DNA of 64,000 bases, from NCBI GenBank assembly GCA_023653785.1, contig JAMKCH010088370.1, positions 62,001 to 126,000 on the forward strand, written 5' to 3'. Positions within the stretch are counted from its first letter, which is position 1. Each line of letters opens with the position of its first letter. The notes under the pieces are model-generated. The model made no database searches. It was given only the letters and a program-made list of their open reading frames with translations, and was not told where the DNA came from. The stretch is from Ophioderma brevispina. Taxonomy: Eukaryota; Echinodermata; Ophiuroidea; Amphilepidida; Ophiodermatidae. Both the position numbers and the translations under genes were made by a program. This document shows, one piece after another, positions 23,123 to 34,969 of this stretch.

Positions 23123-25015
23123 CTCCCTCTCTCTCCCTCTCTAACATCTCTTCTTTCCTACTTGCCCCAATATTTTTTTAAATGACCAATCATGGATGAA
23201 ATGTGAAGGGAATTGTTGGATACCCCCTCAAACTTCAGCCTTGCTCTTCCAAAGTCGCCCCAGAAAATAAATTTCCGGTGCTGCTTCTGTGTTATCAAGG
23301 CACAAGACCACAAATCGCAACATGTTTCAAAACTGGCTTCACATTTATACGTACTCTTAAAAGTAGAAATGATTTTACATGTCTGAGCCGTGTCCTCGAG
23401 TCTACTCTATAGAGACATGAATTATGTCTCAAGCCCCGCTCCAAAGATTATCTAGAAGGCCAGGCATTTGTTATTTTGGATTTTGTTCAACACAGACTAA
23501 ATGCAAGAAAGATTTGTACATGTGAGGGGAGTGGGGATTTTCGTTTCTTTCGTGTTTTTAATTCCTTATTCTCAACTCCCAATGAGATAATATAAAATAT
23601 AATTTTATTGTAGTCATAATAATTGTAATCAGGACCAAGCTAAGAGGAAACATTTGAACTAATGACTCCAAAGACCTTACGTAAGAGGCGGAATGCCGGG
23701 CGGAATGAAACCTGAACCACCCGAAGGTTGGCAGCGCTCGCCCGTACTTCATCGATATTAACACCTCACCGGTATTAAGTAAAGGGATGAATCTCTCCAC
23801 ATTAACGTTTTTATTGGTTCATCTTTCGTACCTGTTTTTTTTCAAGGCCTCATAATTTGTCTTCAAAGAAAAACGGTACATTGTTAGTTTATCTGTTAAA
23901 ATTTCTTTTTATTAAAATGAATTAAAATTATTACTTTACCGGAAAATTAATCCCATTTGCTAACAAAAGTATAATTTTTTGGCAATAATCCTAAAACCCA
24001 TTTAAAGGTTTGACATAAAGTCCAAGGGACAAGGTGGTGTTTCCTTTTTAAATAAAGACCTAAATAGCACTTATTACAAAAATGTCAAACTTAATAAATC
24101 ACATTAACGGTAATACTATATTCTTTAATGAGGCTCTACGTGAGCTAAACTAAGATAAAAGAATATGTTTAACTCACCGTTTTCGTTCTCAGGTGGAAAC
24201 AGTATTGATCACGCATAGCTAGTACACTCTCAGAAACTGGTTTTATGCCATGCTTACTAGCTTAGCATGAGCATTTGACTGAGCGAGTTAGTAGGTGCAT
24301 AATTACGTTACCCTTCCAGCTTGAATTCAACGACCAACTAACCAATAAGAGCAAAGCGGTATTTCCATTTTATGTTAGTAACACATCCTACATATTTACT
24401 ATATACTACGTCCGTAACTGAAAAAGCGGAGGTCTTTAAAGGTAAATATAGAATGAAACAAAAAAGGCTTTTTCACTTATGATTTCCTTAATAAATTTTA
24501 TTCCAAAAATTAAAAAATGAATTATTTTATTTTATTATTTGAGGTATTTCTTTTTTCACAAAAATAAAAAAAATCCGACTAAATTTAAAACAAATATTTC
24601 CTGAGTGGGAAGGCCGTTCAACCGAAAACAATGCATTAAATAGTACATTGTTTGAATGGCATAGGTAACATTACAAAAATAATCTTTGCTTCCTGGTAAC
24701 ATGAAATTACCCAAAAGATAAAGGGAATTTTGAATTTATTTGGAGGCCATTGCATTTTAAGTTAGATGTCTGATACAGGTACACACGGAGGATAGCCGTA
24801 TAGATTACCACTACAAAGGACAGTATTAAGTAGCGATAGGGGACGATAAAATGGCGGTGGCCGTTTTGTTACAAAGATAATTGATTGAAATCTATTAAAA
24901 ACCAATCTAACATGGTAGGAAATTATGTTATCGATGATTACTTTTATCTTACTTACTACCACAAATATTATCTCAACCGAGTAGCTGACTTACAAAGAAT
25001 GCATTCATAGCCAGT
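22885..25015. other. Stretch without a supported gene
   Basis: Holds a long pyrimidine tract (C8 then ~50 T, then CT repeats, about 23028-23140) and AT-rich anonymous DNA. An 80-codon minus-strand frame at 23558-23800 has no recognisable domain. Confidence 0.4.
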
Positions 25016-25635
25016 TACTCCGTAGCAGCAATGGCCGTAAATGTGCAGATTTCGTCGAAAAGTGAAAATCAATGGCAATTTTTAAGGTTACATTATGAAT
25101 ATATAACTTTTCCAACACTATATTGTTTTATAGCACCAACAGCTTATAAATATGCCGGGGCAATCACATATGGGTGGGGAAATGGGATTGGTTGTAAGGC
25201 TTAGTCCTTCGAAAACCCCAGGGGCATTCGGTGGCAGAGGGACTAAAAAAGTAGGGTTTTGGGTGAGAGACAGCCAAAATGCCCCCAAAAATAAGATTTG
25301 AAACAGTCCTTTTAAAGCTGATGATGTTGATTGCCATTCCTGCTGTGTTCTAGACATATTCCAATACACGCGGTGCATAAGCAACAAAGGCACGTTCAGC
25401 ACGAATGAAGCAATGGCCGAAAATGGCAGACTCGTCGAAAAGTGAAAATCAGACGAGCAATTTTTTTAGGGTTACATTATGAATATATAACTTTCCAAAA
25501 CAATGTTTTATGCACCATAAAACGACTTGTAAGTAAGCCCGCGCGGCATCAACATATGACTGGATAGGGTAAGGCGGGCGCTTCCAAAACCAGAGGCATT
25601 CGGTGACAGAGGGACTAAAATAAAAGCTAGGGGTA
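25015..25635. repeat. Diverged tandem duplication, ~380-bp period
   Basis: 25020-25270 and 25405-25630 share in order GCAATGGCCG, TCGTCGAAAAGTGAAAATCA, GGTTACATTATGAATATATA, and CATTCGGTG(G/A)CAGAGGGACTAAAA. The second copy is shortened in the middle. No coding function is apparent. Confidence 0.8.
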
Positions 25636-25639
25636 AGTA

Positions 25640-27147
25640 AAACGTATGGACTTATCCGCCCATGTTTGTTAGATGAAGGAGGCGCCGGGGACTCAGGCTA
25701 CAAACATTAATTAATGAGAACTTATAGCGTGCCGTGTGTAAGACATCTTCCGATCCGGGCTTCTTCAACCAGGGTGGCATGTACGGCGGTCGGAAAGTGT
25801 GTAGTCTGTGAGAGTTTATGGCCTCAGAGAAAGCGTAAGCGCTGACTACTAATACCTTGTGGATGGAAGAAGTTGGAAAAATTGTTCGGCGCTTGCTGGT
25901 GGGAGTACTTGTATCAGGACTAAGCTCTTGAAACCAATTCCTTCAGGAAGCCAATAGGAGTTGTAAGGAAGGTCAATGTTATAAGATCAAACTTTCTGTT
26001 CCTGATTTATCAGATTCGTAACAGTCACAGGGATCGTCTACATAGACGTCTCGATCATTGATTCCAAAAATGAAAACTAAGTCAAAGACTAAGCAATTAA
26101 ATTGTATTATATGAGAAAGTGTCATAGGAATTATTGGGGAGCTTTAAAAATTTGAAGAAAAAAATTCGTCCTGGTTTCAAAATGCAACAAAAGTAGACCA
26201 AATTAGTGAAAATTTGGCTGGAAAATCCAAGATGGCGGCCGTGAGCGTTATTGTTATTCGGTGCTACAAAATAGCCATCAGAAGAAAATTAAGAGGAAGG
26301 AACAAGCATTTGCATGTGTTTATATGAAAGATAATTGGAATAAGATTATTTTAAGACTCACCCAAAACATGAAGAAAACAAATCGTCTTTGGTTTCGATA
26401 TCTCGGAAAATTGGTCAAAAATCTAAAAATGGCGGATATGCAATAAATGATCAGGGCCGAAACCTTCTGCTGCAGTACGTGACATTTTAGTGTCTTTTTA
26501 GAAGCGTATTGTAGATGCCAGCTAGCAATGTGTGCACAGCTAATTTGGTGGAGTCCAATTTCACAAGGTGGAGTTTGCTGCTCTGATAATTTAATAACCT
26601 TGATGGCCAATTTTAAAACCCAATCAAAAACATGGACACAAGGTTCTCACAGGGTGAGGGTATTGATGGCTATATCACCAGCAATTCCCTGTGCGGAAGG
26701 TCAACCTTGTTCAAGCGGGGTTTTGCATTCCTCAGTTCTGTCGGCATCAGTTTAAGGAAAGTAGTGACATCCATCATTGATATGTGTTACCATTGGTCTA
26801 GTCTTGATGCATGAAGCTTAATGACACTAGGAGTTTGTTGGGTGGACGACTCAGGACATCAGATGATGTTTAATTTCGTCCCATGACGATGAATGATGTC
26901 GCCAAGGGAAGACTGTATGGAAAAAGCAATGGTCCGATGGACAGATGTTTTGGTGATGCAAGAAAATGTACAGCAGAAAACGTTCCTTTTATGTGCACAC
27001 ATTGTGTCCCGACCAAGATTTAAATTAAACCAATTGGTGGTAGCGTTGACCATATTTGGAAGCTATCGTAATGATTAAATTTATATTAAAGGAATATTCA
27101 TCGATGTCCTTCATTACAAAACTGTATTCGAATTGACTTACTTGGCG
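25640..27147. other. Stretch without a supported gene
   Basis: Anonymous DNA. A CCAAGATGGCGGCC word at 26226-26240 and a weaker AAATGGCGGA at 26425 lie in two loosely similar A-rich units (about 26150-26245 and 26360-26440). Open frames at 26320-26814 overlap on both strands and show no domain. Confidence 0.4.
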
Positions 27148-27318
27148 TATACCTGTGTGAAAGCAGATATAAGAACCCGCATGGAGGTGTGCTCATCGCA
27201 GTCGGACTCCCTAGAGACAACAACGGAATAAGAGCGTGAAACTCGTGTGCTTGAAGAGTCACTGAATAGAGTCTTTTTTTATTTATCGTTGTCGTTGGAC
27301 TATGAGTCCCACGCCGGA
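27148..27318 (+). mobile_element. TACCGGTG MITE family, copy F
   Basis: A diverged member: ATACCTGTGTGAAAGCAGAT at the left, ACAACGGAATAAGAGCGTGAA and GAAGAGTCACTGAATAGA in the middle, and ACTATGAGTCCCACGCCGG at the right. It matches the layout of the copies at 33.7, 34.6, 38.0 and 39.1-39.4 kb. Confidence 0.65.
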
Positions 27319-27589
27319 AATCGTAAAAACACAAAGTGAATATATAAAAGTAAGGTTTATTTTGGGGCATTTCTGAGCAATGTTTTTCCCTGTTTTGTTT
27401 ACTCATTTCTAATAAAGTACATATATAAAACCGAAAGTATATCAATTAAGAGTGAATATGTTCGTTGCTAAATCTCTTTGTTTCTAAGGGCTATTCTGGG
27501 CAATATCAGACAATTTTACCTACCTTATGCTTTAATTCATGACCAAACAAATATCCATTACTCGTTCTTATTATCAGTTCATAATTAAC

Positions 27590-28392
27590 ACTTATGGTTT
27601 GGCTAGGTAATCAATACTCATCTTTGACGATGCAATGCTATGTTGCCACCATGGTCTCCTGTCAAAGAGCATCACTTTCCACCTTCGCAATATTACCCGG
27701 ATCCGCCCTTTTCCTCGTAATGAAATATGCAACCATGTCGTTCAGTCTCTTGTGTTATCACGTCTGGACTATGGGAATGTACTCTTACTGGTTCTTAATG
27801 CAAAATCCGGTCATGAAATTAGCAGCGTTTACAGAACTGGATGCAAATTGATCTTTCGTGCTCAAAAAACGTGACATGCACCAGTACTTACAAGAACTAT
27901 AACTGGCTCCCCGTGAACAAGGGATTTGTACAAAATATTCTTTATGTCCTACAAATACTTAAATGGAATATGTGACCAATGTACCGTTGGCTTCATCATT
28001 GTCACTCTATAAACAAAGTCACTACAGCTTGAGCTCTGGCGCTCGCCTGATACCACATTTCAATTCCAAAGTTTAAGTCTAAAGGTCTGAAATCTGCTTT
28101 TAACTTTAACTGCCGCTTATTCTCTCACCGCTCCCACACAACTGTTGAACTCGCTATCACATCTGACTCCGTTCTGCTACATCACTCTGCTACCTTCAGG
28201 CTTCAAGAAATAGGTACATCTTACCTGTGTCCAAAATTAATCTGGCTGCTTGTTTTCAGTTCAGTTTTGGCTGTTTTTTTGTTGAATTTTTTGCCTTTCG
28301 TTGCAAGACGTTTTTTGAATGCCTCTCGCTCGGCGGGCGTCTGTGATTTATATGAAATGGCGCCTTAGAAAAGCCAATGCTAATGTAGGATG

Positions 28393-28423
<31 letters not shown>

Positions 28424-28425
28424 TA
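27590..28425 (+). mobile_element. CR1/L2-like LINE, 3' end with (ATGT)n tail
   Basis: Translation across frames gives the typical C-terminal reverse-transcriptase ORF of CR1/L2-type LINEs: FHLRNITRIRPF, then NHVVQSLVLSRLDYGNVLL, then a worn LLFSHR..VELA region. The 5' part, including the RT catalytic core and endonuclease, is absent, as in most 5'-truncated LINE copies. It ends with GGCGCCTTA and eight ATGT/GTAT units (about 28388-28422), the microsatellite tail usual for these elements. Frameshifts and stops make it inactive. Confidence 0.75.
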
Positions 28426-28614
28426 ACTGATTTTCAAAAGACTATTCATAACAAAAATGTCCACTTAAATGTTTATCTGAATTGTTTTGCGAATGGTAAT
28501 TTCCGCGCCTTTATTGTTTTCACCTTTTGATAGAATTCCCATTTTAATTATCTCAGTTTTATTTCGAAGATAGCCAAGAATGTCTTAATACAACGAATTT
28601 AACAAATGGTCTAC

Positions 28615-28875
28615 CTATAGTTGACAATTGAGTGTACAAAATTGAGTCCATTCAAGTAATATATCCTGCATGCCCCGATATGCAATGTCATTGAATACTA
28701 CACTGTGTTCAAAGGCTTTATTATAATAACACGCGCGGCGACGGCGGATGCCGGCGGCGGTGGTGCTGAATCTGGTGTTGCCGTTGCTGGTTAGGTGGTT
28801 CTGCTGATTCATGCCCTCTGTCGCTGTTTCCACCACTTCATCTGTCTCCGAATCTGCTTGTTTCTTCACATTCAT
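28615..28875 (-). CDS. Hypothetical 86-codon frame
   Basis: The frame begins MNVKKQADSETDEVVETATE, has a basic run GIRRRRACYYN, and ends FCTLNCQL. Part is low-complexity Thr/Ala/Arg coded by CCG-rich DNA, unlike the AT-rich surroundings. No family is recognised, and no clear splice site or promoter was seen. An AATAAA lies within it on the same strand, so it may be chance or part of a transcript end. Support is weak. Confidence 0.15.
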   Translation of the reverse strand: MNVKKQADSETDEVVETATEGMNQQNHLTSNGNTRFSTTAAGIRRRRACYYNKAFEHSVVFNDIAYRGMQDILLEWTQFCTLNCQL

Positions 28876-30564
28876 TATTCCACCTTTATCTAATTAGCTC
28901 TGCTTATGTAAATATAGATCAAGGGCAAACTCCATTTTTTATATATTGTCATAATATGTCATTTACATCTCGAATTTTCTCTTTCTTCAGCAATGAAAGA
29001 AATGAACGCAAGAATGAAGACCGCCTGTAGTCTAAAGAAACTTAAAGCAAATCGCAAACACTTCTAATTTACCATTGGAACCGACTAACACGTATAAGGA
29101 GTTTTTCACATCTAGTTCTAATAAAATTATAACAATAACAATGTTTAAATTTGGGTAATTAGTCCCTGATGCCCAACCACAGAACCCGGATGTATCGTCC
29201 ACACAATGTTTTTTGAGGGTTCTATCCTCTTCAAAACCTACTGATTCAGGATCTCGCATGATGCCACTGCAGCACCCTTGATCATTTTGAAATATCCAGA
29301 TGGCCGCCAAAATAGCCTCCACGACATATACTAGGCCATATCTCAGCTCCCTGGCCTACTATAAAGCCGGGCTTTGTGGCTTTTGATAGGTTTTAGGGCC
29401 AAGGAAGTATTTCTTTCTGTCATTATCTAACATCTAAAATCCTTCATTTACATTGAAACATCACAAGATGGCTGCCAAGTTGGCTGACACAATTCCCAAC
29501 ACAACATACTATTAGTTATTATCTCCGCTCGTGAGAGCTGTTTTTGTGGTTTTTGAGGGGCAAAGAAAACCCTCGTGAAACACCTTCTGTTTATAAATAT
29601 AAAAACGGTTTGTTGAACTTGGCCGTCGATCAAACTATTAGAATAACATAATATGAAGATAGGTAATTGTCCGTAGACTTTGTACATGTACAGTGTGCAA
29701 TAAATGTAATGTTCACCAGCTGTTTTCCTCACTGTGGAATTTATACCTGGCTCATCTGGGTGTGCGATTGAAGCAGCAAGGAAGAGATTTCCCATACCTG
29801 TTGTAGTCATGCGTAATATCAGAGTTCAGTCACCTCGGAAACGTAGCTTTATAAGTTAAGTGAATAATTCCGAAACCCCTCACTCTTAAGTAAGCATTAA
29901 CATCTATGACTGAATACTCAATGTTAAATGTATTGAACCACAATTCTAATCAACTTATTTTTTTTCAGTTTCTTTCTTTCACACCTCTCCCCTCTTCCTC
30001 AGCCCTGGCCATGTTTTACCATCTATTTTGGCATTTCCTATTACCTTCACAATAAACAGTGCAGCCCGCTGGTCCGAAAACCTCTGCATTGTGTGTGGAA
30101 CACGGAGGATCACAGCTGTACCGCCACAGTGAATCGTTAATGTACTTCTGGAGGTGCTGGTGGAACATTAATTGTTAACTGTTACAGGGGTACCGGACTT
30201 GTTCGGTTCGTCTTTGAGCCATCCATAGGTGCAGGGATCCAAGAGGGGTGGGTCCCAGCTACGATCTTCCAAATACGTACTTGCAAATGGCATGCTTGAC
30301 ATTCTCTGTGAATGCTTCTTTAGTTGGTGACAAAGCCTTCACCTACGATGATATTTGATTACCTGTCTTTGTGCCACTTTTGACATCCACGCATCATATC
30401 GACGTCACCTTGCTGCACATTAAGAAAGCTTCTTGTGCCAGTTTATCAAGTTAAAGCTTTTAAAAGCATTTTCACTACTTTGCTTTTGTAAAATCCCTCA
30501 ATGGGAGCTACTATGGCATCGCAACCGGACATGCACGAGCTAAGATTCATTTGTAGGCACATCT

Positions 30565-30942
30565 TTGCATCTACTTGGCAGTTGCTTCCAATGGCTATCA
30601 TGTATGCTGGGAGCTAGTACCCTCCATCAAGAGATGACAAATGGGGTGTCATCACATTTCTTGATGCAGCCTGATCCCCTGATTGGTAGTAGCTACGACT
30701 TGTGGGAGCATGATAACATCAAAGGCCAAATTAAAGGACTGTACACGGACTTGGTCGATCGGCTCCCTGAAATACATTGCGGGCAAATTGATTTCCAGCA
30801 GATGTTTCTCTTATATTCGAATCGATCCGCTACTATAATTACCGCATCAGGGATGGTACTAGAAGTGGTCGTGCTGGCAAGCAAGCAGGCGTCACCAACT
30901 CAGTCCAATACCCCTCTGCCACCTCAGCAAGTCGTCCCTTAA
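30565..30942 (+). CDS. Unrecognised 125-codon frame inside the 29-33 kb element
   Basis: The frame reads MHLLGSCFQWLSCMLGAS... and ends TPLPPQQVVP. The protein is not recognised: no zinc finger, DDE or other transposase signature was seen. It lies between the inverted arms, so it may be a fragment of the element's own gene or a chance frame. The antisense is also open for 63 codons, which weakens the case. Confidence 0.2.
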   Translation: MHLLGSCFQWLSCMLGASTLHQEMTNGVSSHFLMQPDPLIGSSYDLWEHDNIKGQIKGLYTDLVDRLPEIHCGQIDFQQMFLLYSNRSATIITASGMVLEVVVLASKQASPTQSNTPLPPQQVVP

Positions 30943-31154
30943 TGTTACTTGGACAAGTGTCTAGATTATCGACAAGTGATTTTCCAACCAAGCTTGTGTT
31001 TGATCAAGTGAAGAGCTACAATCCTCCAATACCACAACTTATCACAGACTTGTAGTGACAGATCCAGCTTGATTCCCAATGAAGACAACACGGGGGTTTT
31101 TTGATACAGTTGGCCGTACTGTATCTCAAAACAAATCATTAAGAGCCGATGTTA

Positions 31155-31619
31155 TCAAGGTTCATCCCCCACAGTCGCAACTGTTGCCATTAGGTGACCC
31201 AGTTCCTCAAAGTAATCTGTGATGTACCAAGCCGATTGTGTCATCTTGATCTTGGAGTACCAAACCAATGCACTATCACATCTATGAATAACTCCCCCAC
31301 CTGGTAGCATCTTCCACGTAAGGAATGGGTCACCTGGAACTGAATTCTTACAGGAGTCAGTCCCACCCCCCGTTTTCAACAGCAGTATATGCATCGATGG
31401 AGCTTGCCACCATCTCCGCCTGCCAATGTGGCTCTCCATCACAGACTTGGATAACATTCTCAACGAGTGCCCTAGCTTTCGTCCACCACTGGATATAGAC
31501 TTCTCAACCCCCAGCCAATCAACATTGATCTGGTTTCCATCCACCAACTTCAACACATTTAGCTGCTGCCTCATACGCCAAGAATTTCTTAATCTTGCTC
31601 TTGAGTTATAAGAAAACAT
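31155..31619 (-). CDS. Unrecognised 154-codon frame inside the 29-33 kb element
   Basis: One of the longer uninterrupted frames of the window, starting MFSYNSRARLRNSWRMRQQL and ending MATVATVGDEP. It is rich in Trp, Lys and Arg, with GGRKLGHSLRML and IGRRRWWQAPS stretches, which could suit a nucleic-acid-binding protein. No family is recognised. It sits between the inverted arms and is the best candidate for a surviving piece of the element's gene, but could be accidental. Confidence 0.25.
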   Translation of the reverse strand: MFSYNSRARLRNSWRMRQQLNVLKLVDGNQINVDWLGVEKSISSGGRKLGHSLRMLSKSVMESHIGRRRWWQAPSMHILLLKTGGGTDSCKNSVPGDPFLTWKMLPGGGVIHRCDSALVWYSKIKMTQSAWYITDYFEELGHLMATVATVGDEP

Positions 31620-33711
31620 CTTGTAAACTCACTTTGTCAACTCTGATGGAGGGTACCAAAAGGTCCAGGCTTTGTCTGGTTGTGCTACCGTAAGCTCACA
31701 TATGTGGATTGGTCCAGCAAATGTAGTAAAGTGCTGTTGAAGCTTTAACTTGATAAGCTATCGGACTATGTTTCAATGGATTAAACGTCATTACATAAGC
31801 TACTGTATTTGTTGCAGCATGCTACAGTGTATGTAACCAAACTCAAAGGGACATGTCTGATGTATGATAGCGTTATTGTAAAAGGGCAAAAAGACAAGTA
31901 TTAACATCCATTGAATGTAAAAGACCTTGCCACCAATACATGAATTCACATAGAGTGCCAATAATGCCCTTGGTGCAAGTATGTATTTTGAAGGCATTAA
32001 TATAGGACCCACTCCTCTCGGATCCATGCCCTATGGATGGCTCAAAGCCCGTGTCGTAAAATTTCTTTTGACATTGGGGGATGGGGTTGATGAAATGTAT
32101 AATGAAATAGGGTTTCTGCAGAGATCCAATTACTAGCAATGTGTGCGCGAAGCCGCCTAAAATTTGCCATAAAGAAGCTAATATGTGTAATTAGAACAAA
32201 ATGCGCGCGAAGCGCGCAGAATGTACCATTTTAAACTATTATTAAAATAAGAGATTTTGGGTTAAAACACATGAATGGGCATCTACATTGGGTGGATGAT
32301 CGATTGACCATCCCCCCTCATCAAAATATTGGGGGTATATACCCCCCATCCCCGGGACTTACGCCTAAACTGATTCACTGCGGATGTAAAACATCTGATC
32401 CTCCGTGTTACACACCAAAATGCAGATGTTCTTTCGGCCCGGGATTGAACTAGTTTTGTGAGTGTAATAGAATAGGTACATAAATGCCAAAATAGATGGA
32501 TGGAATGCCAAAGTAGATGGATAGCCTGGGCGCTGAGGAAAGCGGTGAAGAGTGTGAAGAGGAAGACTGAAAAATAAGTGAGCAATTAATGTTCAACATT
32601 TAAGTGAGGTTTTAGCATTATTATATGAACTTATATAAAAAGCCCTGTTCCCAAAGTCCACTTGAAACTCATACCGTGCACAATTGACCCGAACAGGTAA
32701 GGGTAAATCGTCTTCCTGCTCCAGAAATCACATGCCATTGATTCAGGGTTTTAATTCACATGGAACACAAGCAGTGAACATGTAGATTATTGGCCACTGT
32801 AAAGTCCTACGACAATTGCTGTCTTCATCCTTATTATGTATTCTGTAGTATGACCAAGTGACTTTCAGCAATAGTTTTTTATTTCTTATAGAAACGGAAA
32901 GGTTTTCATGTAAAGCTTTGCCCCAACCTACTCAAGCCACAAAAACAGCTCATTCTACTTCCAGAAGTGGAGATATAACATTTTGTATGTGTAGTGAGCA
33001 TCTTGGCAGCCATCTTGGATTTCAATGTAACGAGGATTTCAGATGTTAAGACATGGCAGAAATACTTTGGTTTGACCTAAAACCTACCCAAAGCCACACA
33101 GACCGACCTTAGTAGCTCAGGGACCTGAGATATGGCCTTCTATCTGTTGTGGAGGCCATTTTTGGCGGCCATCTTGGTAGGTTCAAATGCTCAAGGGTGC
33201 TGCAGTGGCATCATGCAGATCCTGAATCAGTAGGTCTTTAAGAGATAGAAACCATTAAAAAACTTTTGTGGACGCTACTTCCAGGTCTAACCAGAAATCT
33301 GGGTTTGGGTACTAGACTAATATAGCACGCGCACACACTGGAGAGTACCTCTCTGGTACGAACTTTCCTGTTTTCCATTTATGGTGTATAGTTGTTTTTA
33401 TATTGGTGGCACCGGTGGTGCATTAAAACACATGAATTTCCGTCCTTTTATGGAAGGAATGCTTCAAAACATTCAATATACTAAAACCCTGTATCACTTA
33501 TAAAATGAAGAAAAACTTGAACCGCCCCTCATCCAATTTTTCGTAATAACTCGTATCCTGTGAAGGCCGTTCATCAACCTCGAGAGACTCTCTTGTAAAA
33601 TTCAAAAGATTTAGTTTGGTATACCTATTATATTTCGTTACAAATTTATTTGAAAAAAATGAAAAGGGTAAATGAAAATAACTGCATGGTGAACTTATCG
33701 ATCAAATGGAA

Positions 33712-33886
33712 TACCGGTGTGAAAGTAATCATAGTCCGGCAGGTATCATAGTCCGGGCTCTACAGACGACAACGGAATAAAGTGTGAAACTAATGTTGCG
33801 TGAAGAGTCAACTGAATAGATTGCCCTATTGTTCACCATTGTTCCCGGACTGTGAGCCCGGAGGACTATATCTCCTGCCACACCGG
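33712..33886 (+). mobile_element. TACCGGTG MITE family, copy A
   Basis: Ends TACCGGTGTGAAAGTAATCA and CTGCCACACCGG are inverted. The middle has ACGGAATAAAGTGTGAAAC, GAAGAGTCAACTGAATAG and TTCACCATTGTTCCCGGACT. It is 175 bp, non-coding, and one of six copies in the window. Confidence 0.8.
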
Positions 33887-34081
33887 CCTACATATTAAAA
33901 GTACTATTTGTCTTGTTATCCAGAACTCATGTGATTTTGTATTTTCAATACCCAACCCGAAATTAAGCATTCATAATTGAAAGTCAACTACATTTATTTT
34001 GTTATGATGCTTGAAAACGCACCGTAAAACAAGAACCTTTTTTTTTGTTGAGAATACAATCTAATCAAGTTACAACTTAAA

Positions 34082-34270
34082 TAGAGGGAGTAATTTATCC
34101 AGAAGACGCAAACCCCCCAAACCAAAAGTTGCAGTTTTTGGATTTTTTCAATTGTCACTCGTTGTGATGTAGTAACCCGTGTTCGGGTCCCATACACTCA
34201 ATGCCCATTGAAAAATCCAAAAACTGAAACTTTTGGTTTGGGGGTTTGCGTCTTTCGGGTGCTCTATCTC
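34082..34270. repeat. Long imperfect hairpin
   Basis: 34101-34153 (AGACGCAAACCCCCCAAACC...) and 34206-34255 (...GGTTTGGGGGTTTGCGTCTT) pair over ~50 bp with few mismatches around a ~53-bp loop. Weaker pairing (ATAGAG/CTCTAT) continues outside. It could be a small hairpin MITE. A transcribed precursor hairpin is possible but unsupported. Confidence 0.65.
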
Positions 34271-34423
34271 AGCCATTTCGCACGCCTTTTTACAAGCGAG
34301 GTCTTAAATGAAAGAGCAAGACCTAGGCAACAAAATGTATATTTCGAAAACTTTCAAAATGGTCTGACTTTGGCACAATACTGATCGAAAAACATGCCGA
34401 GATACTTTTTGTGCCAGGTGTAT

Positions 34424-34640
34424 ATGACAAGTATTTTGCACAATGAAAGAGAAAAACCTATTTTTTCGCCGAAAAAAAACAAATCGTTTTTCAACCGAAA
34501 ACCAGGTTTATCGAGCGATAAACTTGGATTATCAAAAACCTAGCTTTTCGAATCGATAGACCTGTTTTTTTTTATTTGAAAAACCAAATTCGATAAGCAA
34601 GGTTTTGAAAAACCTAGTTTATCGATCGAAAAACCAGGTT
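34424..34640 (-). mobile_element. Modular hairpin MITE, partial copy
   Basis: It matches the complete copy at 41601-41960 read on the minus strand, from ATGACAAGTATTTTGCACAA to AAAAACCAGGTTTA. It stops where the TACCGGTG MITE copy B begins, and the missing part is not found beyond that MITE. Confidence 0.8.
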
Positions 34641-34780
34641 TACCAAGAGAGTACTCACAGTCCGGCTACATTGGTAAAGAATAGGGCACTCGATTCAATA
34701 TTAGTTGCACGCTTTATTCCGTTGTCGTATATGGAGCCCGGAATGTAGCTCCGGCGGACTATAATTACCTTCACACCGGA
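34641..34780 (-). mobile_element. TACCGGTG MITE family, copy B
   Basis: The right end CCTTCACACCGGA is intact, and the interior CACGCTTTATTCCGTTGTCG matches copy A reversed. The left end is worn (TACCAAGAGAGTACTCACAG). It abuts the truncated hairpin element. Confidence 0.7.
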
Positions 34781-34969
34781 ATATGAAGAACATTTCAACA
34801 TGTTGGTTTCAGGTTGAAGATTTATTTTCATCTCATTGCACAAATACAATAATTATGAACATCGTATATAATAAATAGATAATTGTAATGGAAAACAGAA
34901 TGAAAAAGATGTAAATAGTCCAACGGTAGAACCATCGACCTTGCATATTTGAACCTTGCAAAACAGTCT

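Larger units (their letters stand above)
29150..33322. mobile_element. 4.2-kb long-TIR element (second family member)
   Basis: The left arm ~29150-29590 and right arm ~32860-33322 are reverse complements. Shared blocks in order from the outside: GTGGACG, ATCCTGAATCAGTAGGT, CAAGGGTGCTGCAGTGGCAT, GGCGGCCATCT, GAGATATGGCCT, and GCCACAAAAACAGCTC. The arrangement 'gccatct - caaatgctc - gggtgc - tggca - gcagat' matches the arm of the 12.0-17.4 kb element, so the two look related. The 3.3-kb interior holds unrecognised frames on both strands (30565-30942 and 31155-31619), possibly transposase remnants. Confidence 0.7.

Noticed and set aside
30693..30884. Minus-strand frame opposite 30565-30942
   Set aside because: Mutually antisense frames cannot both be trusted, and neither has a recognisable motif.
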